Assembly: GCA_003353845.1 (NCBI GenBank)
Contig: PIVT01000008.1
Coordinates: 26,924 to 90,923, forward strand
Direction of reading: 5' to 3'
From: Pseudomonadota bacterium
GTDB taxonomy: Bacteria > Myxococcota_A > UBA9160 > JADFDR01
DNA length: 64,000 nucleotides
Below are positions 18,059 through 25,974 of the stretch, piece by piece (within the stretch, counting starts at the first letter, position 1; every line of letters begins with the position of its first letter). The notes beneath the pieces are model-generated. The model worked only from the letters and a program-made list of their open reading frames with translations. It made no database searches and was not told the origin of the DNA. The position numbers were made by a program, and so were the translations under genes.

Positions 18059-21000
18059 CTATTCTTTTTTCCTCTGCCCGCCCTCGGGCCCGTTCATCAC
18101 GGTCAATCTACGAACCTCCAGACCCTTCCAGAGAAAATAGATCGCTGGAAGCACAACCAACGTAAGTACCGTGGAAGAAACCAACCCTCCCACCATGGGA
18201 GCTGCAATCCGCTTCATCACGCGGGTGCCGGTTTCCGTGCCGAACATAATGGGAAGCAGACCGATGAGCGTTGTCGAGACAGTCATCAACATCGGGCGAA
18301 CGCGCTCCACAGCCCCTTCAGCCACGGATCGTTTGAGATCCTCCAATCCATTCATCCGTCCTTCTCGGACATACCGGTCATAGCTCTCATCGAGGTAGAC
18401 CAACATGACAACTCCCGTTTCAGCAGCGAGACCCGCAAGAGCGATGAAGCCGACGCCGACCGCGATGGAGAGATTGAAATCCAGCAGATACATGAGCCAC
18501 AATCCGCCCACGGGTGCAAAGAGAATGGTTCCAGTCATGACGATCAGGCTTTCCCCGATCTGTCGGAAATGCAGGTAAAGCAGAAGGAAGATAATCCCAA
18601 GCGTCAGCGGAACGACTACTTTAAGCCGCTCGTTCGCTCGTTGCATGTACTCGTACTGACCCGACCACACAATGGAGACACCCGCTGGCAACTTCACCTG
18701 CTTCTCCACCACCTCTCGCGCCATCTTCACATATCCTCCCAGATCACTTGTCGTCAGATCGACGAACACCCAGGCTGAACGGCGAGCGTTCTCGCTCTTG
18801 ATCCCTGGCGGGCCCTTCGTGACACGAATATCAGCGACCTGAGCGAGCGGAACGGTATGCCCCATAGGCGTAGGAACCGCGACTCGAGCCAAGGTCTCAA
18901 GATCGTTTCGCAGTTCCCGCGGAAAGCGCAGATTCACGGGATAACGCTCCAAGCCCTCCACCGTCTCGGTCACGTTCATTCCACCGATGGCCGAGCTAAT
19001 GATCATCTGCACATCGGCCACATTCAGTCCGTAACGCGCTGCTTGTTCCCGACGCACCCGTATGTCGATGTAGTTTCCGCCGACGACGCGTTCTGCGTAG
19101 ACGGAGGCCGTACCCGGGAGCTGGCTAACGATTCCTTCGATCTCCTGACCGAGTGCAGAGAGTTCTTCGAGATCGTCTCCCATGAGCTTGATACCGATGG
19201 GCGTTTTAATTCCTGTCGCCAACATGTCAATACGAGTCTTGATGGGCATGGTCCACGCGTTGGTCACGCCTGGAAACTGCACCATTCCATCGAGTTCCCG
19301 CACGATATCCCCGATTCGCTTTCCCTTCGGCCATTCTTCGTGCGGTGTCAAAATGATCGTCGTCTCAATCATGGTGAGCGGTGCCGGATCGGTCGCCGTC
19401 TCTGCGCGCCCGATCTTGCCCAAGACGTGAGCCACTTGAGGATGCTGTACGATGACCCGATCAGTCTGCTGCAAGAGTTCACGCGCCTTGGTGATGGAGA
19501 TCCCCGGCGGCGTAGTCGGCATGTACAGAATATCGCCCTCGTTGAGTGGCGGCATAAACTCGCTTCCGAGTTGACTCAATGGCCAAGAGGTTGCGAGCAC
19601 AACGAAGACCGCGCCCAAGACAATGGATTTGGGATAGCGAAGCGCAACTCGATTCACGGGGCGGAACCCGCCAATTAGCAGCTTTGAAAGTGGATTGTCC
19701 CGCTCCGGGCGTATGTTCCCACGCACGAGGTAGAACATGAGGACTGGGATGAGGGTGATGGCCAGTACCGCACTCGCCGCCATGGCGAAAGTCTTGGTAT
19801 AGGCAAGCGGTGCGAACAAGCGACCCTCTTGCTGCTCCAAGGAAAACACCGGGAGAAAAGAAACGGTAACGATGAGAAGTGAGAAGAAGAGTGCCGGGCC
19901 GACCTCTTGAGCCGACTTGAGCACAAGATCCAACTGATCGCCATCGGGTTCGCGCTCGCGATGCTTGTGCAGGTTCTCCACCATCACGACAGAAGCATCG
20001 ACCATCACACCAATGGCAATAGCGATACCCCCCAGGCTCATGATGTTGGCGCTCAAACCCATCCATCGCATTGCGATAAAGGCGACAAGAATTCCAACTG
20101 GCAATGTAAAAATAGCGACCAGTGATGACCTGAAATGCAGCAAGAAAATGATGCAAACAAGTGCGACCACGGCCATTTCTTCGATCAGCTTCTGACGAAG
20201 TGTATCGATGGCACGCCGAATCAATTGAGAGCGGTCATAGGAGACATGGATTTCTACCCCTTCGGGTAGCCCTCTCTTCAACTCTTCGATCCGGCTCTTT
20301 ACCCGTTCGATGACCTCAAGCGCATTGCCGCCGAACCGAACGAGCACGATACCGGTAACCACCTCGCCCTCTCCGTTCATTTCCACCAGACCACGACGTA
20401 CTTCGGGACCAATTTGAACGTGGGCGACCTGTCGTAATAAAATTGGCGCATGGCCTTCTGGATCGATTCCAACAGGGATGGTCTCCAAGTCATCAATGGA
20501 TTCGATATAGCCTTGGCCACGCACCATGAATTCCGTCTCAGCCATCTCGATAAGACGACCCCCTGTGTCCAGGTTCGCCCTTTGAATGGCTGTCCTTACC
20601 TGAGGAATCGTTACTCCAAAGGCACGTAATTTTTCCGGGTCCACCTCGACCTGGTACTGCTTTACGAACCCCCCGATGGAAGCAACTTCCGAAACACCCT
20701 GTTGGCTCATCAAGTCATATCGGAAATACCAGTCTTGTAGAGAGCGAAGCTCCGCGAGATCAATGCCCATGAAATTCCCAGCACGCAGCAGTTCTTCGCG
20801 TGAGATATGCTCGTCTCGGTCCGCATCAAAACCGTCGATGAGAAATCCAATGGACTCCGACTGATAGGAATCGAGAGTCTTGGTCGCTGGAGGTGCGCCA
20901 GTTTTAAAGAACTCCCGCAACTGCTCTTTCGAGTAGACTGCGACTTCCTCATCGGCTCGGTTTTTATTCTCAGGTTCCGGAAGTTCTGAGAGGTCGAGTT

Positions 21001-21493
21001 CACCGGAGCCATCGTGATCGAGATTCTGCCGAAGCGTACGTGAGCGTGGGCTGAAATCCGTGAGCGTATACTGATAAATCCAGCCCACACCCGTAGCGTC
21101 AGGCCCAAGCTGAGGGCTCACACCCTGTGGCAAACGGCCCTGTACGTAGTTCAAAGATTCAAGCACGCGCGACCGAGCCCAATACAGGTCCGTTCCATCT
21201 TCGAAGATGACGTAGACCATGGAAAACCCGAAGAAGGAGTAGCCACGCACCACAGTGGCATAGGGTACGGATAACATGGCCGTCGAAAGTGGATAGGTGA
21301 CCTGGTCTTCGACGACCTGGGGAGCCTGCCCCGAATACTCGGTATAGACGATCACTTGCACATCCGACAAATCGGGGATCGCATCAACCGGCATCGTTCG
21401 CATGGACCACCAACCCGCCCCCGCCACCATGGCGGTGACAATCAGGACGAAGAAGCGGTTGCGAACGCTAGCCTCAATGATTCGATAGATCAT
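18059..21493 (-). CDS. CusA/CzcA-type RND metal efflux pump with EF-hand insertion
   Basis: The inner-membrane proton-driven pump of a tripartite Cu/Ag- or divalent-metal efflux system, 1144 aa. Family motifs include PVDAIPDLSDVQVIVYTE near residue 35, GPDATGVGWIYQYTL, RSLQDWYFRYDL and the membrane stretches around 330-550 and 860-1040. Between residues 147 and 244, where other CusA proteins have a few residues, there is an insert of about 95 with two perfect 12-residue EF-hand loops: DHDGSGELDLSE (159-170) and DADRDEHISREE (223-234). This lies in the periplasmic porter domain. The start overlaps the end of the adaptor gene by 4 bases. Cu/Ag specificity is likely from the neighbours but not proven. 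Confidence 0.93.
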   Translation of the reverse strand: MIYRIIEASVRNRFFVLIVTAMVAGAGWWSMRTMPVDAIPDLSDVQVIVYTEYSGQAPQVVEDQVTYPLSTAMLSVPYATVVRGYSFFGFSMVYVIFEDGTDLYWARSRVLESLNYVQGRLPQGVSPQLGPDATGVGWIYQYTLTDFSPRSRTLRQNLDHDGSGELDLSELPEPENKNRADEEVAVYSKEQLREFFKTGAPPATKTLDSYQSESIGFLIDGFDADRDEHISREELLRAGNFMGIDLAELRSLQDWYFRYDLMSQQGVSEVASIGGFVKQYQVEVDPEKLRAFGVTIPQVRTAIQRANLDTGGRLIEMAETEFMVRGQGYIESIDDLETIPVGIDPEGHAPILLRQVAHVQIGPEVRRGLVEMNGEGEVVTGIVLVRFGGNALEVIERVKSRIEELKRGLPEGVEIHVSYDRSQLIRRAIDTLRQKLIEEMAVVALVCIIFLLHFRSSLVAIFTLPVGILVAFIAMRWMGLSANIMSLGGIAIAIGVMVDASVVMVENLHKHREREPDGDQLDLVLKSAQEVGPALFFSLLIVTVSFLPVFSLEQQEGRLFAPLAYTKTFAMAASAVLAITLIPVLMFYLVRGNIRPERDNPLSKLLIGGFRPVNRVALRYPKSIVLGAVFVVLATSWPLSQLGSEFMPPLNEGDILYMPTTPPGISITKARELLQQTDRVIVQHPQVAHVLGKIGRAETATDPAPLTMIETTIILTPHEEWPKGKRIGDIVRELDGMVQFPGVTNAWTMPIKTRIDMLATGIKTPIGIKLMGDDLEELSALGQEIEGIVSQLPGTASVYAERVVGGNYIDIRVRREQAARYGLNVADVQMIISSAIGGMNVTETVEGLERYPVNLRFPRELRNDLETLARVAVPTPMGHTVPLAQVADIRVTKGPPGIKSENARRSAWVFVDLTTSDLGGYVKMAREVVEKQVKLPAGVSIVWSGQYEYMQRANERLKVVVPLTLGIIFLLLYLHFRQIGESLIVMTGTILFAPVGGLWLMYLLDFNLSIAVGVGFIALAGLAAETGVVMLVYLDESYDRYVREGRMNGLEDLKRSVAEGAVERVRPMLMTVSTTLIGLLPIMFGTETGTRVMKRIAAPMVGGLVSSTVLTLVVLPAIYFLWKGLEVRRLTVMNGPEGGQRKKE

Positions 21494-23142
21494 TCTACGG
21501 CCTCCTCATCTGCGTCCTTCTCGAGGAATACGCCACAGAGTGGGCAACGCCCTGCTTCGTGGAAGAACGTTCCTGGATGCTCCGGACAGGTGAAGACCTT
21601 GTCCTCTCCATCGCCATCAAGTCTCATTTCAGAGAGGCGCCGCCTTTCCTCGGGCGTCCCGCTCCTTTTTTCCAAATCCATTCCGCACACCGGGCAGCGC
21701 CCGGGTTCACTGGAGATTTCCTCGGGGTGCATGGGGCAGGCCCAAAGCGTCTCGGGCATCATTTCCATGTCACCGCTGTTGGAGGGTGTGGCATTTCCAA
21801 CCGCGCTGCGTCGCGCCAGCATCTTTTGAATGGCTTCCTGCAGCTGACTCTCTGAATCAATCAGAAACTGTCCACTCGTCACCACGAGGTCACCTTCATT
21901 TAGTCCGGAGATCACCTCACTTAGATGACGATCTCCGACGAGACCGATCCTCACCTCACGCGGCTCAAACTTGCCATCGCCCGTGGTTACAAAGACAATC
22001 TTACGCGTCCCCGAGTGGAGGATCGCTTCGGTAGGGATGCCCAAGGCATCGTCTTTTTTTCTGAACTGGATGTAGACAGTGGCAAACATGCCGGGCTTAA
22101 GTCGGTAACCCGGATTATCGAACTCAAGCCTCACCGTAAGCGTTCGGCTTTTCCTATTCATGGTGGGATAAACGTAATCGACACTCCCTTCAATCACTTT
22201 TCCCTGTTCGTGGGTTAGCTCCATTTGTGCGGGCTGTCCGACTTCGACCCAGGGCGCATCGTATTCATAAACCTCCGCAGTCACCCAAATACGCGACAGA
22301 TCTCCGATTCGATAGAGATCCTTTCCCTCCTGAATGCGCGCACCTTCCACGACACTCTTGTGCAAGACAAAGCCAGAGCGCGGGGCGCGTACTGGCATGA
22401 CACGCCGCGACTTTCCACTCCTGGCCACCGCCTCGATATCGCTCTTCGAGAGATTCCACAGCCCGAGCTTGCGCCGCGCAGAACGCGCCAACTCACTATT
22501 TGCGCCCTGCGTTCGCAGCGCCAGAAGATAGTCCTCTTGCGTTGCGACCAATTCAGGCGAATAGATATCGAAGAGCTTGTCCCCCTTCTCTACCGGGTCT
22601 CCTGTTCGATTCACATAGATCTTCTCCACCCAACCAGAGAAACGAAGATTCACGACGGAGATCTCGTCTTCTCCAACTTCGATCTCACCGATGGTTCGTA
22701 TGTGCCGGAAAATAGTCTGCCGCTTCACTGGCTCGATACGCACGCCCATATTTTGAATCACGACGGGATCAATGACGATGGCGTTTGAGTTGGTTGCACC
22801 ATCTTCATACACGGGAATCAAATCCATGCCCATGGGTGACTTACCGGGTTTGTCCGATATAAACGTCGGGTCCATGGGGGCCCGCCAATATTTGATTTTT
22901 CGCTCACCAGTTGTCGAGGAGATGGTCGTCCCACCCCCACCGACTGGCACCAGGTCCATTTCACAAAGGGGACAAGTACCCGGCCCGTGCTCAATCACAT
23001 GCGGGTGCATACCACAGGTATAGAGTTGTTCCTCTCCTGCCTGGTCGCCTGTACTGCTCGTGGGTTCAATTTCTCCGCGGCATGCGGGCAAAAACGAAAC
23101 CGCCAATACTCCCGAGATCATCAGCATCAATACACGCTTCAT
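21490..23142 (-). CDS. CusB-like periplasmic adaptor with four metal-binding modules
   Basis: The membrane-fusion subunit linking the pump to the outer-membrane channel, 550 aa. A lipoprotein signal ends at LPAC (residue 21). Two heavy-metal-binding modules follow: a Cys type (TCGMHPHVI to CPLCEMDL, 42-64) and a Met type (YWRAPMDP to GMDLIPV, 85-111). The barrel-sandwich and hairpin regions occupy about 125-440, with VEKGDKLFDIYSPELV typical of CusB. The C-terminus adds two more Cys/His/Met modules (467-494 and 516-542). CusB proteins usually have one such module, so this one has an unusually large metal-capture capacity. The start overlaps the channel gene by 4 bases. Confidence 0.93.
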   Translation of the reverse strand: MKRVLMLMISGVLAVSFLPACRGEIEPTSSTGDQAGEEQLYTCGMHPHVIEHGPGTCPLCEMDLVPVGGGGTTISSTTGERKIKYWRAPMDPTFISDKPGKSPMGMDLIPVYEDGATNSNAIVIDPVVIQNMGVRIEPVKRQTIFRHIRTIGEIEVGEDEISVVNLRFSGWVEKIYVNRTGDPVEKGDKLFDIYSPELVATQEDYLLALRTQGANSELARSARRKLGLWNLSKSDIEAVARSGKSRRVMPVRAPRSGFVLHKSVVEGARIQEGKDLYRIGDLSRIWVTAEVYEYDAPWVEVGQPAQMELTHEQGKVIEGSVDYVYPTMNRKSRTLTVRLEFDNPGYRLKPGMFATVYIQFRKKDDALGIPTEAILHSGTRKIVFVTTGDGKFEPREVRIGLVGDRHLSEVISGLNEGDLVVTSGQFLIDSESQLQEAIQKMLARRSAVGNATPSNSGDMEMMPETLWACPMHPEEISSEPGRCPVCGMDLEKRSGTPEERRRLSEMRLDGDGEDKVFTCPEHPGTFFHEAGRCPLCGVFLEKDADEEAVE

Positions 23143-24401
23143 TTGATTTCTCCTAGTGAAGAGGTGCCTACGGTGGCTCGAGCCGCTGCGCGCTGCAGCC
23201 GCGTCTCAATCGCAGCCGTCAGGTAGGCTTTTTCCAATATCAGTAATTCAACTTCAGATTCATAGAGGGATGCGAAATCCGCATTTCCGACCGAAAAGTC
23301 GGACAGTGTGGTTTCCAACGTCGCATGCGAGGAGGGCAAAATAGAGTCGCGATATCGAGAAGCCTTTTCAAAGGCTCGAGTCCAGCTGGAATGGATTGAT
23401 ATGGATTCCGATTCGATGGTGTCGAGCATGGCTGCAAGTTGCGCTTGTGCGCCACGTTCCCCTTGGAGATGCGCTGCTTGCCTTCCAAGTCCACGCTTGC
23501 GACTACCCCATGGAATCGGAACCGAAACTCCTGCGGATACAAAATCCGTGCCGTCATCAAGGGCGGTATCCACGTCTCGAACACGGTATTTGAGCCAAAC
23601 GTTCACCTCAGGCCGAGTCGTAATTCCAGCGAGTTCCGCCGACCTGTGCCGGACATTTATTCGCTCCCGAAGCCGGGCGAGTTCTGGCCGGTTCTCCTTG
23701 GCCTCCTCAAACCAGTGACTCGGTGCTCCCACCACGGCAACAGGATCAATCTCACTTGACGTAGCAAACTGACTTCCGGCAGGGCGAGCCAGGACTCGAG
23801 AAAGGCCCGCGGAAATTATTCGTTCTGCCCGGTCATAGTCCCCGATATCATCCTGAAGCCGATCGCGCAAAACGGTGAGGCGAAGCACTGAATTTTGACC
23901 CGCTTTTCCCACTTCATAACGGGCACGCACCGCACGCAAGAGTTCCTGCGTGCGATTTAGATGTTCTTCAGTAACGCCTTTTAACAAGTTCGAGTGTGTG
24001 AGCCTCCAGAAGAGAACCTCCACGTTGCGCCGAAGCTGCAGCTCGGCTTCGGCGGTTTCATGCTCGCTCACGCGTACCTGCAGATCCGCGACCTCTCGCG
24101 AGGCCTTGCTCCACCCGAGTTCAGGTAATTTCTGTTCGATCTTGAATTGAACCCCCGACATGGGCGACTCATCGAGCTTAAGAGAATCCACGGGGACATT
24201 CATGTACTCCAACCCTACCATGGGGTCCTTCCACGTTCCCGCGACCTCCGCCAATTCCGACAATTCCTGGGATCGTGCTCTCATGGCCTCAAGCCCCGGG
24301 TTCGCTCGCAATGCTTCGTCGCTGAGAATCTCTGGATCATCTACAGCAAAAGCAGTGATCGGAAACATGAGTATCAGCGTTGCAGCCCAAATCTTTTTCA
24401 T
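23139..24401 (-). CDS. Outer-membrane efflux channel, TolC/CusC family
   Basis: 420 aa with a clear signal peptide (KKIWAATLILMFPITAFA) and two long alpha-helical outer-membrane-efflux repeats, seen in the coiled stretches around 85-170 and 290-400. It starts the coupled cusCBA-like set: its stop overlaps the adaptor start by 4 bases. The region ITTRPEVNVWLKYRVRD is typical of the channel beta-barrel. The substrate is set by the pump partner, here probably copper or silver. Confidence 0.9.
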   Translation of the reverse strand: MKKIWAATLILMFPITAFAVDDPEILSDEALRANPGLEAMRARSQELSELAEVAGTWKDPMVGLEYMNVPVDSLKLDESPMSGVQFKIEQKLPELGWSKASREVADLQVRVSEHETAEAELQLRRNVEVLFWRLTHSNLLKGVTEEHLNRTQELLRAVRARYEVGKAGQNSVLRLTVLRDRLQDDIGDYDRAERIISAGLSRVLARPAGSQFATSSEIDPVAVVGAPSHWFEEAKENRPELARLRERINVRHRSAELAGITTRPEVNVWLKYRVRDVDTALDDGTDFVSAGVSVPIPWGSRKRGLGRQAAHLQGERGAQAQLAAMLDTIESESISIHSSWTRAFEKASRYRDSILPSSHATLETTLSDFSVGNADFASLYESEVELLILEKAYLTAAIETRLQRAAARATVGTSSLGEIK

Positions 24402-24467
24402 TCTGTTACTCCTTAACTCTTATAGAGGCCAAGTGGTCCGACCCAGAGTGGCTCTGTTTCTCCACCC

Positions 24468-25007
24468 TCAATGTGCATGCTCTCCATGTCCTTTTTGCTC
24501 TCCATGTCCAGGACCTTCCTGCGTGGAACCTTCTTCTCCCGAAGAAAGGCTCGACTCGACCGACGCTGCCAGGCCTTCCGGGTCGAGTTGGACTCCAACA
24601 CCCTGGCGAAAGACCATTTGTCCTCCAATGTGGCCTTGGACCATGATCCCAAGCGCTCCGACTAGCGCGATCCCCACAAAGGCTCGAGATGGGGATGTAG
24701 TCATGCGGACACGCCAAACAAGCAACAAGGCAAATACAACCAGAAGAGACCAGCCCAGGTACTGATGCACTGGCATCAGATTTGGGGTGAGATGAGTATG
24801 TGCCGATTGCTCGTGGTCCCACCAACCGCTGGCCACGGCAGCCGCCATTCCCATGACCCCTCCCATAAGATTCATTTTGGCTGCTTGATGCCAATGGCTT
24901 CTTCCTGTGAACAAGGCAAATGCGTCCAACCCGACACCAAACAAAGTCAGCGCAATTGCAAAATGAACAAAAATCGGGTGAATTGCTGCGGGAATTGCAT
25001 ATTCCAT
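24468..25007 (-). CDS. DUF2231-like membrane protein with His-rich tail
   Basis: 179 aa with four hydrophobic segments, starting with the HPIFVHFAIALTLFG motif typical of DUF2231 proteins, whose histidines sit at the membrane face. The last 25 residues are rich in His, Gly and Glu (GHGEQKGHGEHAH), suited to binding metal. It lies 66 bases upstream of the channel gene on the same strand, so probably in the same operon. DUF2231 has no settled function; a link to metal or heme handling is inferred from tail and neighbours. Confidence 0.8.
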   Translation of the reverse strand: MEYAIPAAIHPIFVHFAIALTLFGVGLDAFALFTGRSHWHQAAKMNLMGGVMGMAAAVASGWWDHEQSAHTHLTPNLMPVHQYLGWSLLVVFALLLVWRVRMTTSPSRAFVGIALVGALGIMVQGHIGGQMVFRQGVGVQLDPEGLAASVESSLSSGEEGSTQEGPGHGEQKGHGEHAH

Positions 25008-25102
25008 GTAGCTCTCTCCAATGACTACTACGTAGCCCCTCCAAAATATTGAAGGACTGAAAATCTACAAATCAATTGATGTAGTAAAGATGATGCATCC
25101 AA

Positions 25103-25118
25103 CACCACGGACGTGGTG
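25103..25118. other. Perfect 7-bp inverted repeat between two metal-operon genes
   Basis: CACCACG-GA-CGTGGTG lies 14 bases beyond the stop codon of the secreted Cys/His protein and about 95 bases before the DUF2231 start. It could be an attenuating hairpin or an operator. The stem has almost no loop, which argues for a DNA-level protein site. Confidence 0.3.
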
Positions 25119-25131
25119 AGACTGACTCAAC

Positions 25132-25668
25132 TCATATCAGGAAACTGGAATAGAGAATGCGCAGATCGCGCGTTGCGCGGTACTGGCCTTGCGCCAGCAC
25201 AGGAGCGGGAACAACCGTAGTAGAGATGGGAAGCAAAGTAACGATGGGAACATGTACAGGTAGGTCAACACTGCCGAAACCCAAGTCATCAACTCGCGCA
25301 CTGGAATGCGTAATCAATATTTCCCCATCACCGCAACAAGGAGACTTGGTCTTCTTTTCGTTGACGGGTTTGTCCTGGGCTGGCTGATCCTGCTGGCCCT
25401 CTTTCTTTACTTGGCTTTTCTGATCTTCTTGAAGCCGCTTAAGCTTCTCCAAATCCTCGGGCGATAAACGGGAATTATCAGCGACTACCGCGGATTCAGT
25501 TTTTTCCACCGAGGACGCATTTTCCGACATGTCATGACATGATTGGACCGCAGCGTTGTCGGCATTGGCCACAGCATCATAAACTCCGGCGCGACACAGC
25601 GAAGGACACAGCGTTCCTTGCAGCAGGAATATCGTCGCAATAAAGAGTCGGAAATACATCACACGCAC
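25132..25668 (-). CDS. Secreted Cys/His-containing protein, first gene of the metal-efflux operon
   Basis: 178 aa, not assigned to a named family. A hydrophobic N-terminus (LFIATIFLLQGTLCPSLCRAG) looks like a signal peptide. The mature part has a CHDM motif, a charged Lys/Gln/Glu-rich linker of about 60 residues, a PCCGDGE motif and a hydrophobic C-terminal region with a proline-rich stretch. The two cysteine sites and the position just upstream of DUF2231 and cusCBA-like genes suggest a periplasmic metal-binding role, as with small accessory proteins in other copper loci. An in-frame start three codons later (25659) is also possible. Confidence 0.75.
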   Translation of the reverse strand: MRVMYFRLFIATIFLLQGTLCPSLCRAGVYDAVANADNAAVQSCHDMSENASSVEKTESAVVADNSRLSPEDLEKLKRLQEDQKSQVKKEGQQDQPAQDKPVNEKKTKSPCCGDGEILITHSSARVDDLGFGSVDLPVHVPIVTLLPISTTVVPAPVLAQGQYRATRDLRILYSSFLI

Positions 25669-25974
25669 ATCCTAACGAGTACGAGGCCAATTGAACCATC
25701 TAATACATCGGACATTTTGCCACGGGAATTAAGCCTTAGCGTAGACATGAATTCCCCTTTTCAAAATATACTAGATCGGCAACTAGTCATGTTACCAGGC
25801 TTTACTGTCAGCATTTTCTTGTTCAAGCCAGAAATTTGCATCCAACCCTCAACATTCCAGCCTCCCTCGAACATCCAAAACCAACTTAATCAAACTCCGC
25901 TTTTCTTAAGTTTTCACTCTACAGCTCACTTGTAACTATCCCGATGCACTAGGTTATTCAGATTTAAGAAACTT
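25669..25974. other. Divergent intergenic region, 306 bases
   Basis: This AT-richer stretch separates the metal-efflux operon (leftward) from the GGDEF-EAL gene (rightward), so it must hold promoters in both directions. I found no convincing -35/-10 pair, no CueR- or CusR-like inverted repeat and no open frame that resembles a protein. Confidence 0.4.
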
